64,000 nucleotides of DNA from Salinivibrio sharmensis (lineage in GTDB: Bacteria; Pseudomonadota; Gammaproteobacteria; Enterobacterales; Vibrionaceae): assembly GCF_001995985.1 (NCBI RefSeq), contig NZ_MUFC01000002.1, forward strand, positions 218,087 through 282,086, written 5' to 3'. The notes beneath the pieces were generated by a model that did not search any database, was not told the origin of the DNA, and worked only from the letters and a program-made list of their open reading frames with translations. Shown here piece after piece: positions 8,813-17,483 of this stretch. Within the stretch, counting starts at the first letter, position 1, and every line of letters begins with the position of its first letter. A program made the position numbers and the translations under genes.

Positions 8813-9202
8813 ATGATAAAAACATTTTTTTCATTATGGGTTGTCGCATTGTTGGTCGGATGCGCCGCGTCGACCACCCAAGGCTTGGTCGATGAGCAGA
8901 ACTGGTATGGACTTGGCGAGCAAGATGGACAGCGGGGGCTGCCTCAGCGCTCACTGAAAGATTTGCAGACTCTCGCCAGTCAAGCCGGTGAGCGCATGAA
9001 CGCCAATTATCTCGATTATGAACAAGGCTATATTCAGGGTATAGATGCCTACTGCGATCCTACCCATGCTTACCAATTAGGGTTGGATGGCAACCCCTAT
9101 ATGGGTGTGTGTGAAAGTCGTCCTGGCTCTCAGCGCTTTAGAATGGAATGGCAGCGCGGCTATAACGACTTTCAAAACCAAGCCAATGGGCTTTTTTACT
9201 AG
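8813..9202 (+). CDS. YfiL-like DUF2799 lipoprotein
   Basis: This 129-residue lipoprotein has signal peptide MIKTFFSLWVVALLVGC, lipobox LVGC and Cys17 as the expected lipidation site. Ala and Ala follow the Cys, so outer-membrane sorting is likely. The mature part has the tandem features of DUF2799: WYGLGEQDGQRGLP, YEQGYIQGIDAYC and MEWQRGYNDF. E. coli YfiL, of the same type, lies near aroF-tyrA-pheA, and the gene has the same neighbourhood here. Its function is unknown. Confidence 0.82.
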   Translation: MIKTFFSLWVVALLVGCAASTTQGLVDEQNWYGLGEQDGQRGLPQRSLKDLQTLASQAGERMNANYLDYEQGYIQGIDAYCDPTHAYQLGLDGNPYMGVCESRPGSQRFRMEWQRGYNDFQNQANGLFY

Positions 9203-9221
9203 CGCACGGTAAGCGCGGGGG

Positions 9222-9938
9222 TTACTGGCATAGCCCGAGCTTATCTTTTAATGATTTGAGATAACGGCGGCTGACAGGCACCACATACGCAGATTGAGTG
9301 ATCACTTCGGCAAGGCCATTGTCGAGCAGCTGGATTTCGCGGATAGCAGCAGGGTGTACCAAGTATTGCCGATGGCAGCGTATCAGTGGTGTTTTGTCTT
9401 CCAAAACCTTGAGTGATAGGTGCGTGGTAGACTCGCCTTTTACGGTGAGCAGTGCGACGCCACTTAAGGCAGTACGCGCCACCTCCACCTCCTGGTGCGG
9501 GATCAGAGTAATCCGGTTATGTCCGGCGCAAGGGAGTAAATCCAACGTGGGCGTGATCGCTTGGTAGTCGTGTTTCTGGCTCAGCTCGCGTGTGAGCTTT
9601 TCCAGTGATTTTTTCAACCTCTCAGTCTCAACGGGTTTGAGCAAATAGTCGAACGCATTCTCCTCGAACGCTTGCACCGCGTATTCATCATAAGCGGTGA
9701 CAAAGACCACTTTAGGCATGGTGTCGGGGTCGAGCATCGCGAGAAGTTCTAATCCGGTCACGCGTGGCATCTGAATATCTAAAAACACCACATCGGGGCG
9801 GCTTTGGTTGATGGTTTTTAGTGCGTCGATAGCATTGTTGCACTGTCCAACCACCTCAACGCCGCCAAGCGCGAGTAGCTCATCTTCCAAGGCTTCTCGA
9901 GCGTGTAGCTCATCATCAACAATCAGTGCCTTTATCAT
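9222..9938 (-). CDS. btsR: Response regulator BtsR, LytTR family
   Basis: The 238-residue regulator aligns closely with E. coli BtsR (YehT). It has a REC domain with acidic pair DD (9-10), phospho-acceptor Asp54 (VFLDIQMP) and Lys101 (LLKP), then a LytTR DNA-binding domain from about 130 (TPLIRCHRQYLVH, VVPVSRRYLKSLK). BtsR activates a CstA-type pyruvate transporter gene when BtsS senses pyruvate. A longer frame starts at 10001, but MIKALIVDDE matches the family start, and its ATG overlaps the stop of btsS as ATGA, so the two are translationally coupled. Probable targets are the repeats at 7083-7141. Confidence 0.93.
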   Translation of the reverse strand: MIKALIVDDELHAREALEDELLALGGVEVVGQCNNAIDALKTINQSRPDVVFLDIQMPRVTGLELLAMLDPDTMPKVVFVTAYDEYAVQAFEENAFDYLLKPVETERLKKSLEKLTRELSQKHDYQAITPTLDLLPCAGHNRITLIPHQEVEVARTALSGVALLTVKGESTTHLSLKVLEDKTPLIRCHRQYLVHPAAIREIQLLDNGLAEVITQSAYVVPVSRRYLKSLKDKLGLCQ

Positions 9939-11653
9939 GCCTGTCTCTCCTTGTTGGGCGTTTGATAAGTTAAGGGGAGGGTAACGGTTGCCCGCGTCCA
10001 CACATCGGGCTGACAGGTCATTTTTAGCGCATATTGGCCACCAAACAGACCGCGTACGCGTTTATCGACGATCCGCATCCCGAGCCCTGAGTGCTGTGCC
10101 GCTGGTTGATAAAGCCCAGCATTGTCTTCCACTTGTAAATACAGGCATTCGCCTTCTTGCCAGCCACGGATCACAATTTTACCGTCTGCCATCAATTGGC
10201 TGATCCCATGTTTCACCGCGTTCTCAACCAAAGGTTGTAAGGTAAAACTTGGGATCACCGCGTGCAAGATAGCCGGATCAATCTGCTTCTCTACACTCAT
10301 ACGATCGGCAAAGCGGGCATGTTCGAGTTCTAAATACGCGTCAAGATGATTCAACTCTTGCTCAAGCGATACCGTCTCGCGATTTTGCTTGAGGTTACTG
10401 CGAAAGAAGGTGGATAAGTGCTGGATTAACTGACGAGCACGTTCCGGCTCACGTTTGACCACTGCACTAATGGTGTTTAAAGCATTGAACAAAAAGTGTG
10501 GATTCACTTGGGCGCGTAATAAGTTTAACTCAGCTTGGGTGAGCAAGCTTTGTTGACGCTGATAACGGCCCGTCAAAATCTGGTTGGAGAGCAATCGTGC
10601 GATCCCCTCACCCATGGTGACATTGATTGCTGAGAAGAGCTTACGTTTCGGCTCATAGAGTTTCACCGTGCCCAGCACGTAACCATCGCCCCCGCGTAGC
10701 GGGATCACCAAGACGGAGCCGAGCTTACAATAAGGCGACAATGAACAGCAGTAGGGCGTGTCGGCACCATCAATATAAATTAATTGATCATCGGCAATCG
10801 CCCGACGGGTGTAATCTGAGGCAATAGGTGTACCTGGCAGGTGGTGATCATCGCCAATACCAGTAAAGGCGAGGATCTTTTCTCGATCGGTAATTGCGAC
10901 GGCCCCGACACCGGTCTCTTGCTGAATAATGGCGGCGACTTGTTCACTGCTTTGCTGATTAAAGCCACTACTTAAAATACCGACCGAACGTTCAGCAATT
11001 TTTAGCGCCTTACTGGAAAACGCCGCTGAATAGCGCTCGAACAGGGTTTTTCGGTCGACAATAATGCTCATAAACATCGCGGCGCCGATTGAGTTAGCGA
11101 TCACCATGGGCGCCGCAATCGCACTGACCAACTCGTATGCACGGCTAAAGGGCTCTGCCACTGCGAGAATGATGGCCATTTGCACCAGCTCGGCGACAAA
11201 GGTCACCCCCAACACCACGGTAGGAGAAAACAAACGGCTGGTTTGGTTGCGGGACACTAAGTAGCGGTGCATTAAGCCACCAATCAAGCCTTCGGCCGTG
11301 GTAGAAATGGCGCAAGCGAGATCGGTAAAACCGCCTAAGCTATATCGATGCAAGCCACCGGTTAACCCAACCAAAAAACCCACGACCGGGCCGCCCAGTA
11401 AGCCGCCCATAACTGCGCCGATAGCACGGGTGTTGGCAATCGCGTCTTGGATGCTTAAACCAAAGTAGGTGCCGAGAATACAAAACCCAGAGAAGAGGAA
11501 GTAACAAACGACCTTATGCGACAGTCGCCCAGAGATGCTCAGCAGCGGCATAAACGCCGGCGTTTTACTCAGCAAATAGGCGATCACCAGATAAACGCTC
11601 ATTTGCTGCAAGAGGGAAAGAACCAGGGCCATAACCAACCACACAAAAATCAC
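9935..11653 (-). CDS. btsS: Pyruvate-sensing histidine kinase BtsS, LytS family
   Basis: This 572-residue inner-membrane kinase has a 5TMR-LYT membrane domain (about 1-200, with the MGGLLGGPVVGFLVGLTGGLHR loop), a GAF domain (about 225-350, with a Cys-rich YCCSLSPYCK at 301-310), and a LytS-type kinase domain. The H box is in RAQVNPHFLFNALNTIS with His386; the N box is VENAVKHG and the G box GLGMRIVDKRVRGLFG. E. coli BtsS has about 561 residues and binds pyruvate. The gene lies upstream of btsR with a 4-base overlap. Its start is divergent from aroF, 159 bases away. No strong ribosome binding site stands out. Confidence 0.92.
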   Translation of the reverse strand: MIFVWLVMALVLSLLQQMSVYLVIAYLLSKTPAFMPLLSISGRLSHKVVCYFLFSGFCILGTYFGLSIQDAIANTRAIGAVMGGLLGGPVVGFLVGLTGGLHRYSLGGFTDLACAISTTAEGLIGGLMHRYLVSRNQTSRLFSPTVVLGVTFVAELVQMAIILAVAEPFSRAYELVSAIAAPMVIANSIGAAMFMSIIVDRKTLFERYSAAFSSKALKIAERSVGILSSGFNQQSSEQVAAIIQQETGVGAVAITDREKILAFTGIGDDHHLPGTPIASDYTRRAIADDQLIYIDGADTPYCCSLSPYCKLGSVLVIPLRGGDGYVLGTVKLYEPKRKLFSAINVTMGEGIARLLSNQILTGRYQRQQSLLTQAELNLLRAQVNPHFLFNALNTISAVVKREPERARQLIQHLSTFFRSNLKQNRETVSLEQELNHLDAYLELEHARFADRMSVEKQIDPAILHAVIPSFTLQPLVENAVKHGISQLMADGKIVIRGWQEGECLYLQVEDNAGLYQPAAQHSGLGMRIVDKRVRGLFGGQYALKMTCQPDVWTRATVTLPLTYQTPNKERQA

Positions 11654-11704
11654 GGATAGGTTATAGTAACGGTTGGCCGTTTAAGACTCTATGATAATCT
11701 TGTT

Positions 11705-11722
11705 TGTAAATTTTAGTTTACA
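11705..11722 (+). promoter_or_regulatory. Perfect TyrR box upstream of aroF
   Basis: TGTAAATTTTAGTTTACA matches the TyrR consensus TGTAAA-N6-TTTACA at all 12 specified bases. It lies 108 bases before the aroF start. TyrR with tyrosine represses aroF-tyrA in E. coli through several boxes, so similar control is expected here. Confidence 0.88.
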
Positions 11723-11779
11723 TAGTAAATTAAATAATACACTCCTTGTTGCTTTTAAAATAGAGCCTGGTATTGTCTG

Positions 11780-11797
11780 TGTAAAACCTAATGAACA
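11780..11797 (+). promoter_or_regulatory. Weaker candidate TyrR box
   Basis: TGTAAA-ACCTAA-TGAACA keeps the left half and 4 of 6 bases of the right half. It ends 15 bases before the aroF start. Weak boxes paired with a strong one are typical of TyrR promoters, where cooperative hexamer binding covers both. Confidence 0.45.
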
Positions 11798-11812
11798 AAT
11801 TAAGGCAAGGCT

Positions 11813-12889
11813 ATGCAGCAAGATTCGGTGACCAATGTCCATATCCGCGATGAGCAAGTTCTGCTCACGCCAGAAGCACTTCGCGCGCAATTTCCGATTG
11901 AAAAAAGCACCCGTGCGGCGATCAGCCAAGCACGCCAAACCGTGGCGGATATTATTCACAAACGCGATCATCGTTTACTCGTGGTGTGTGGCCCTTGCTC
12001 GATTCATGATGTGGAAGCAGCAAAAGATTACGCGCGTCGTCTGAAAGCCTTGTCGGATGAGCTGAGCGATCATTTGTTTATCGTAATGCGGGTGTACTTT
12101 GAAAAACCCCGCACCACCACAGGCTGGAAAGGCTTGATCAACGATCCTCATCTGGATGGCAGCTTTGATGTGGAGTCAGGCTTAAAACAAGCGCGTGGCC
12201 TGCTTACAGATTTAGCGCAAATGGGGATCCCGCTGGCCACTGAGGCGCTGGATCCTATCAGCCCACAATACATTGGCGATCTGTTTAGCTGGGCGGCGAT
12301 TGGTGCGCGTACCACCGAGTCGCAAACCCATCGTGAAATGGCCAGTGGCCTATCGATGCCGATTGGCTTTAAAAATGGCACGGATGGCAATCTGGCCACC
12401 GCCACCAATGCGATGAAAGCCGCTGCGTCTGGGCACCGGTTTATGGGGATCAACCAAGCCGGACAAGTGGCGTTATTGAATACCCAAGGTAACCCGAACG
12501 GCCATGTGATCCTGCGCGGCGGTAAGCAAACTAACTACGACTCAGTCTCCGTCGCCGAATGTGAGCAGCAAATGGAGGCCGCGGGACTGAACCCGTCCCT
12601 GATGGTGGACTGCAGCCACGCTAACTCACGCAAAGATTACCGTCGCCAACCGCTGGTGGCGGAAGATGTGATCCATCAAATCAAACAAGGTAACCGCTCT
12701 GTGATTGGCTTGATGATTGAAAGTCACCTCAACGCTGGCAACCAATCAGCGGAACTACCGAAAGATGAGATGGCATACGGGGTGTCGATCACCGATGCTT
12801 GCATTGATTGGGCGTCTACCGAACAATTGCTGCGTCATGCTCACCAAGAGCTGGCAACCTCTCTTAAACAACGTATTCAACAGGGCTAA
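11813..12889 (+). CDS. aroF: 3-deoxy-D-arabino-heptulosonate 7-phosphate synthase (tyrosine-type)
   Basis: This 358-residue type I DAHP synthase condenses phosphoenolpyruvate and erythrose 4-phosphate in the first step of the shikimate pathway. Visible motifs are the VVCGPCSIHD metal/PEP site, the MRVYFEKPRTTTGWKGLINDP segment and MVDCSHANSRKDYRRQP near the C terminus. Assignment as the Tyr-sensitive AroF rests on its placement directly before tyrA (3-base gap) and on the TyrR box upstream, as in the E. coli aroF-tyrA operon. The start ATG has AAGGCAAGGC upstream. Confidence 0.93.
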   Translation: MQQDSVTNVHIRDEQVLLTPEALRAQFPIEKSTRAAISQARQTVADIIHKRDHRLLVVCGPCSIHDVEAAKDYARRLKALSDELSDHLFIVMRVYFEKPRTTTGWKGLINDPHLDGSFDVESGLKQARGLLTDLAQMGIPLATEALDPISPQYIGDLFSWAAIGARTTESQTHREMASGLSMPIGFKNGTDGNLATATNAMKAAASGHRFMGINQAGQVALLNTQGNPNGHVILRGGKQTNYDSVSVAECEQQMEAAGLNPSLMVDCSHANSRKDYRRQPLVAEDVIHQIKQGNRSVIGLMIESHLNAGNQSAELPKDEMAYGVSITDACIDWASTEQLLRHAHQELATSLKQRIQQG

Positions 12890-12892
12890 ATC

Positions 12893-14026
12893 ATGGTGGC
12901 AGAACTGAGCCGACTGCGCGATCAAATAGACGATGTCGATAAACAAATGGTGAGCCTGCTCGCGCGCCGTTTAGAGCTGGTAGCAGAAGTGGGAGAGGTA
13001 AAAAGCCAGCATGGATTGCCCATTTATGCACCGGACCGTGAGGCGGCGATGCTCGCGTCGCGTCGTCAAGAAGCCGAGTCGCAAGGCGTGCCACCGGACT
13101 TAATTGAAGATGTGCTGCGTCGCACCATGCGCGAGTCGTACAGCAGTGAAAACGACTCTGGCTTTAAGTGTCTAAACCCGGATTTACGCCAGATCGTCGT
13201 CATTGGCGGTAAAGGGCAGCTAGGTGGTTTGTTTGCGCGCTTGTTTGCGCTTTCTGGTTACCAAGTCACTGTGCTGGACAAAGACGATTGGGGGCATGCC
13301 GACGCCCTGCTGGCCAATGCAGGAATGGTGGTAGTGTCGGTACCCATTGACGTCACGGAAACGGTCATTAATAAACTGACTCAACTGCCAGACGATTGCT
13401 TATTAGTGGATCTCACCTCTGTCAAATCAGGTCCGCTACAAGCGATGTTAGCCGCGCATTCAGGGCCCGTGGTCGGGCTGCATCCGATGTTTGGTCCAGA
13501 TGTGGCCAGCCTTGCCAAGCAGGTGATTGTTTATTGCGACGGCCGCCACCCTGAGGCGTACCAATGGCTGCTCGAGCAATTTCGTATTTGGGGCGCCGGG
13601 TTAAACCGGATCAGTGCCATTGAGCATGACGAAGGCATGACGCTGATCCAAGCGCTACGTCACTTTACGTCATTTGTTTACGGGGTCCATTTGGCAGAAG
13701 AAAATCCCAACCTCGATCAGCTTACCGCGCTAAGCTCACCGATTTATCGCTTAGAGCTTGCCATGGTGGGGCGTCTGTTCGCCCAAGATGCGGGTCTGTA
13801 TGCGGATATTATTATGTCCTCGCCGCAAAATCTGGCGATGATCAAACGCTTTTACCAGCGCTTTGGCGAAGCGATTGACTTGCTTGAACAACACGACAAA
13901 GCCACCTTTGTCGATGCCTTCGCGCAAGTAGAAAACTGGTTTGGCGACTATGCCCCACGTTTTTTACAAGAAAGCCAAGGCCTGTTGCGACAAGCCAACG
14001 ACGCGACCCACCGCACCGCGACTTAG
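12893..14026 (+). CDS. tyrA: Bifunctional chorismate mutase / prephenate dehydrogenase
   Basis: TyrA (377 residues) converts chorismate to prephenate and then to 4-hydroxyphenylpyruvate for tyrosine. The chorismate mutase domain (about 1-90) begins [22 protein letters not shown]. The dehydrogenase follows with a Rossmann motif ([17 protein letters not shown]), HPMFGPD and a catalytic His within the SIDVTE...GLHPMFGP region. Length and fusion order match E. coli TyrA (373). It is the second gene of the aroF-tyrA operon. Confidence 0.96.
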   Translation: MVAELSRLRDQIDDVDKQMVSLLARRLELVAEVGEVKSQHGLPIYAPDREAAMLASRRQEAESQGVPPDLIEDVLRRTMRESYSSENDSGFKCLNPDLRQIVVIGGKGQLGGLFARLFALSGYQVTVLDKDDWGHADALLANAGMVVVSVPIDVTETVINKLTQLPDDCLLVDLTSVKSGPLQAMLAAHSGPVVGLHPMFGPDVASLAKQVIVYCDGRHPEAYQWLLEQFRIWGAGLNRISAIEHDEGMTLIQALRHFTSFVYGVHLAEENPNLDQLTALSSPIYRLELAMVGRLFAQDAGLYADIIMSSPQNLAMIKRFYQRFGEAIDLLEQHDKATFVDAFAQVENWFGDYAPRFLQESQGLLRQANDATHRTAT

Positions 14027-14067
14027 CTTATGTAAACCACTCCGACAATAGATGAAAATCTATACCG

Positions 14068-14092
14068 AAACCAGCCGCTTGGCTGGTTTTTT
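14068..14092 (+). terminator. Terminator of aroF-tyrA
   Basis: A 9-bp stem (AAACCAGCC / GGCTGGTTT) with loop GCTT runs into six Ts, 42 bases after the tyrA stop. Confidence 0.92.
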
Positions 14093-14245
14093 ATGCATTA
14101 TCAATTTTTTTGTAAATATTTTTTGAGGTTTCAGATAATCTATCCAAGCCGCAAAAAACATGAATGCTTACCCTCTTATACAGATAACTTATTGCTATAT
14201 AACCCAAAACCAACGAACATGGTATAGGAATGCTAGGAAGAAGTT

Positions 14246-15940
14246 ATGAGTGACGATAAAGCAATGGATTGGAGCAAAGAAATAGATATTGATGGGAATG
14301 TTTTTCCTCCTGATACACTTAACCGCGAAAAATATGCTAGCTACTTGACGGGTCTTTTAAAGCAAAAAGGGTATGACCAAAAACGTGGTGATGAGGCTAA
14401 GCGAACTTATGTTCTTAATCTTAATTCCGAGTGGGGAAGTGGAAAAACATACTTCCTACGCCGCTGGCGTGAGAGCATTAAAAATCAACACCCGGTTGTA
14501 TATGTGAACGCCTGGGAGCAGGACTACTCAGATGATCCTCTCATGACCGTTATCACCTCAATGATTGATCAGCTTCGAGAACAGGCAGGTAAAAGTGCAC
14601 AAGATATTACCTTTAAAGCGCCAAGAAAACTGCTCGGTTTGCTCAAGGCGGCGACGCCAGCTATTGCGGGTGGCCTAGCCAAAAGGTATCTAGGAATTGA
14701 TCCGGTAAAAATAATGGAGTCAAGCGAGGATGGGCAAATTGGAGAGCCCATAGATAATGAAAAGGGTGACCCAATCGATATGGGGATGGCAGCTTCAAAA
14801 ATGGTTACACATCTACTAGATGAACATTCCGCGAAACTAGAAGCTATCGACAGCCTTAAAAAAGCAATATCACAATGGGTTGAAGCTGCAAAATCTTCAT
14901 CACAACAAAGTACCGACAGAAAACAATTTCCAGCATTTGTTTTTATTGATGAACTTGATCGTTGCCGACCAAGTTATGCAGTTGAGATGTTAGAAACCAT
15001 CAAGCATATTTTTAGTATCCCGGGCGTTGTGTTTGTTGTGGCAACAGACACAGAACAATTGCAGCATGCAGTAAAAGCAATATATGGTCAGGGCTTTGAT
15101 GCTGGCGTTTACTTAGGGCGTTTTTTTGATGCTCGATATACACTAAAAGTAGCAGACTACGAGAAGTTGCTATCAGTGCATTGTGATATGAAAAGTATTT
15201 CTATGCAAACTCTTAGTGAGAATGGGATCACTGTTTGGCCTAAAGCCTCAATTGAAGGTGTTGGCTGTAATGTGGAAATTAAAAATATATCAAATATCCT
15301 CACAGGTTTTAATCTTTCTGCTCGAGAGGCTATTCAAGTAGTCGAGCGGTTAATCTCTATCGTGGCTAACTTAAGTGAGGGGGACTCGCTTAATATATAC
15401 TATTTGACAATTTTACTTTGCTTGCATGAGAAGGAGTACAGCATATATAACCAGATGAGAGATTCATCGCTTTTGAGCGCTATTGAGGGCGATTGGAATA
15501 AGGTGGTTAGGAAGTATGATCTCGGCAATGTAAGGATAAATCTATTTATAGATCCTCAAGCCCTACTTGGAAAAACTCTTAGAGTTGAAGACATGCCAGG
15601 AAATTTTTTAAGCAGAACTAACCAATATCAGGATATCAATTATAACGTTGGGATAAGTGATTTCATTAAATTATGTCATCTGGTTGCACTTGACTACCGG
15701 GTAGGGGTTAATAGCAAAAAAGATATAATTAGGGATGGCGGTGGTAATAATGGTTATAATCTGACAGAAAGCCATTTATATGACTGGATAAAATATGGTT
15801 TTTACTATAATGAATTAGATGAAAGGTTTATTAAAAATGAAACGGAAATTAATGGTGATAAAGAGCGAGATTATCCATTAAATCTCTTATATGAAAGGTA
15901 TAAAGATCTGGTGGAAATAAGCACTTATTTAGAAGGATAA
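14246..15940 (+). CDS. KAP-family P-loop NTPase, likely acquired
   Basis: This 564-residue predicted ATPase has Walker A NSEWGSGKT (60-68), followed by VVYVNAWEQDY, and Walker B FVFIDELDRCRPSYAVEMLE (about 232-251). This layout and the FIDELDRC motif are typical of KAP P-loop NTPases (PF07693), a family that includes the phage-exclusion protein PifA. Only one weakly hydrophobic stretch (about 128-150) is seen, so it may be soluble or loosely membrane-bound. The region after about 400 matches nothing recognised. The gene stands alone between tyrA and pheA, which converge directly in relatives, and its second half is visibly AT-rich. This suggests transfer. The ribosome binding site GGAAG is good. 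A defence role is inference only. Confidence 0.8.
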   Translation: MSDDKAMDWSKEIDIDGNVFPPDTLNREKYASYLTGLLKQKGYDQKRGDEAKRTYVLNLNSEWGSGKTYFLRRWRESIKNQHPVVYVNAWEQDYSDDPLMTVITSMIDQLREQAGKSAQDITFKAPRKLLGLLKAATPAIAGGLAKRYLGIDPVKIMESSEDGQIGEPIDNEKGDPIDMGMAASKMVTHLLDEHSAKLEAIDSLKKAISQWVEAAKSSSQQSTDRKQFPAFVFIDELDRCRPSYAVEMLETIKHIFSIPGVVFVVATDTEQLQHAVKAIYGQGFDAGVYLGRFFDARYTLKVADYEKLLSVHCDMKSISMQTLSENGITVWPKASIEGVGCNVEIKNISNILTGFNLSAREAIQVVERLISIVANLSEGDSLNIYYLTILLCLHEKEYSIYNQMRDSSLLSAIEGDWNKVVRKYDLGNVRINLFIDPQALLGKTLRVEDMPGNFLSRTNQYQDINYNVGISDFIKLCHLVALDYRVGVNSKKDIIRDGGGNNGYNLTESHLYDWIKYGFYYNELDERFIKNETEINGDKERDYPLNLLYERYKDLVEISTYLEG

Positions 15941-15995
15941 GATATATTACTTTCATTACATTCGTAGCAGACTACTTAAAAACTACGCTCGAGCA

Positions 15996-16018
15996 AAAAG
16001 CCCACAATGTGGGCTTTT
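15996..16018. terminator. Bidirectional terminator between the KAP gene and pheA
   Basis: A perfect 10-bp stem (AAAAGCCCAC / GTGGGCTTTT) with loop AAT lies between the two converging genes and gives a T-run on both strands. Confidence 0.85.
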
Positions 16019-16039
16019 GGCGTTAATGGCTACTCGCGG

Positions 16040-17224
16040 TTAGTCGTTGCTGTCCGGCAGCGATACCTCGGTGGGAGAAATGGTCTCTGACGGGTAGCAG
16101 CCGAGCACTTTTAGATAACGGGTCAGGGTAGTGAGCTCGTCCAGTGCACTTTGCATCAGGTTGCTAGCCATATTGGCTTCAACATCGACATAGAACATTT
16201 CTTCCCACGGGTTGCCGAGCACGGGGCGAGATTCGAGCTTGGTCATATTGATACCACGCTCGCGCAATACCATTAAACACTCCACCAAGGAACCCGCTTG
16301 TTGCGACGTTGACATGATAAAGGTGGTCTTGGCAGGGGTCAGTGACGACACTTTAACCGGCTTGCGGGCCACCACAATAAAGCGGGTATGATTCTGCTGT
16401 TGGTTGGCTATCTCGCTCTTAATCGCGGTTAAACCGTAAAACTCACCACTGGCCGCATGGCCAATCGCGGCCACATTGGGTTGGTTTAAATCCGCCACTT
16501 GTTGCATGGCTTCAGCGGTGCTGGAGCAATAAATCTTCTTCACGTTACCCAAGGTATCTATGTATTCGCTGCATTGCTGGTGCGGCTGCGGGTGGGCATA
16601 CAAGGTATCAATTTGGCTTGGGTCTTGGTCGCCGACAGTCAGCAGGCAGTGGTCGATAGGCAGCGTAAGCTCACCGACAATCGATAAACGCGTGTGCTGC
16701 AGCTGATCGTACACTTCATTGATTGAGCCAGAGCTGGTGTTTTCTACGGGTAAGATACCGTAATCGGCATGGCCGGTTTCTACCGTTTCTACCACCTTTT
16801 TAAAGCTGTCACAGGCCATCTCCACCAGTTCGGTTTGCTTGCGGCTAAAGTATTGACGCGCGGCAAGATAGGAATAAGAGCCTTGGTTACCCAAGAAAGA
16901 AACCCGTGCCACTGGACGCTGATTATCTGGGTTGGCCAGGTTTTGCAGATAGCGCTGCTGAATCAGTACCGAGTCTTCGATAATGGTGTGAAACAGGCTC
17001 AGCACATAGTGAGCATCGAGCTGGTGATCTTGCGCTTTGGTCACCAACTTTTCTAATAAGGCTTGCTCGCGCGCTTGATCACGAATCGGTTTTTGCACTG
17101 CGACTTTGTTTTTGGCGACATCTAGGCTTAAGCGACGGCGCTCAGCCAATAGCGTCAGCAGCTCTTGATCAAGCTGACTTATCCGTGTGCGTATCTCATC
17201 CAGTGGGCGTGGTGTGTCTGGCAT
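16040..17224 (-). CDS. pheA: Bifunctional chorismate mutase / prephenate dehydratase
   Basis: PheA (394 residues) makes phenylpyruvate from chorismate for phenylalanine. The chorismate mutase domain (1-90) starts LDEIRTRISQLDQELLTLLAERR. The prephenate dehydratase domain (about 107-285) holds VSFLGNQGSYSYLAAR and the GILPVENTSSGSINEVYD segment. An ACT domain at about 300-380 carries the Phe-binding ESRP motif (NMTKLESRPV). Length is close to E. coli PheA (386). It sits downstream of a PheL leader peptide and attenuator, so expression should fall when charged tRNA-Phe is plentiful. Confidence 0.97.
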   Translation of the reverse strand: MPDTPRPLDEIRTRISQLDQELLTLLAERRRLSLDVAKNKVAVQKPIRDQAREQALLEKLVTKAQDHQLDAHYVLSLFHTIIEDSVLIQQRYLQNLANPDNQRPVARVSFLGNQGSYSYLAARQYFSRKQTELVEMACDSFKKVVETVETGHADYGILPVENTSSGSINEVYDQLQHTRLSIVGELTLPIDHCLLTVGDQDPSQIDTLYAHPQPHQQCSEYIDTLGNVKKIYCSSTAEAMQQVADLNQPNVAAIGHAASGEFYGLTAIKSEIANQQQNHTRFIVVARKPVKVSSLTPAKTTFIMSTSQQAGSLVECLMVLRERGINMTKLESRPVLGNPWEEMFYVDVEANMASNLMQSALDELTTLTRYLKVLGCYPSETISPTEVSLPDSND

Positions 17225-17244
17225 AAATTATCCTTGTTCTAATA

Positions 17245-17270
17245 CAAAAAAACCTCCCGGTTGGGAGGTT
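17245..17270 (-). terminator. pheA attenuator (terminator hairpin)
   Basis: In the minus-strand RNA, AACCTCCC and GGGAGGTT form an 8-bp stem with loop AACC, followed by seven Us, 20 bases before pheA. A copy of GGGAGG inside the leader-peptide region (plus positions 17303-17308) can pair with the CCTCCC arm, which gives the alternative antiterminator. Both overlapping pairings are expected for Phe attenuation. Confidence 0.88.
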
Positions 17271-17291
17271 AGTGCGCCAGGCTGATTGGGC

Positions 17292-17357
17292 TTAGCACGC
17301 TTCCTCCCGCGTTGGCGAGATAAAAAAGAAGCGAAAAAAACGAGCGAGAATCAGCAT
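17292..17357 (-). CDS. pheL: pheA leader peptide PheL
   Basis: This 21-codon frame starts at ATG and ends at TAA, 67 bases before pheA. It contains five phenylalanine codons in six positions (FFRFFF at residues 7-12) and ends ISPTREEAC. It lies between a strong promoter and the attenuator hairpin. A ribosome stalled on these Phe codons would free the downstream GGGAGG to pair with the terminator arm. The sequence differs from E. coli PheL, but the Phe run, length and position are diagnostic. Confidence 0.9.
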   Translation of the reverse strand: MLILARFFRFFFISPTREEAC

Positions 17358-17391
17358 TAGGCGTTGTGTTGTTATGTTTGCGTATGGATTA

Positions 17392-17420
17392 ACCATATGG
17401 GGCGCAGGCAGGCGTGTCAA
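17392..17420 (-). promoter_or_regulatory. Promoter of pheL-pheA
   Basis: On the minus strand a perfect -35 TTGACA (17420-17415), a 17-base spacer and a -10 TATGGT (17397-17392) precede pheL by 34 bases. Spacing is ideal and the -10 matches 4 of 6. Confidence 0.82.
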
Positions 17421-17425
17421 GGATC

Positions 17426-17449
17426 AAAAAGCCCCGCAAAGGCGGGGCT
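17426..17449 (-). terminator. Terminator of raiA
   Basis: The stem GCCCCGC / GCGGGGC (17431-17437, 17442-17448; 8 bp with the flanking A-T pair) with loop AAAG has an A-run on the plus strand, which is a U-run for the minus-strand raiA transcript. It is placed just before the pheL promoter. Confidence 0.88.
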
Positions 17450-17483
17450 AACATGTTTAGCGATTTAGGTGTTGCACCGAGGG

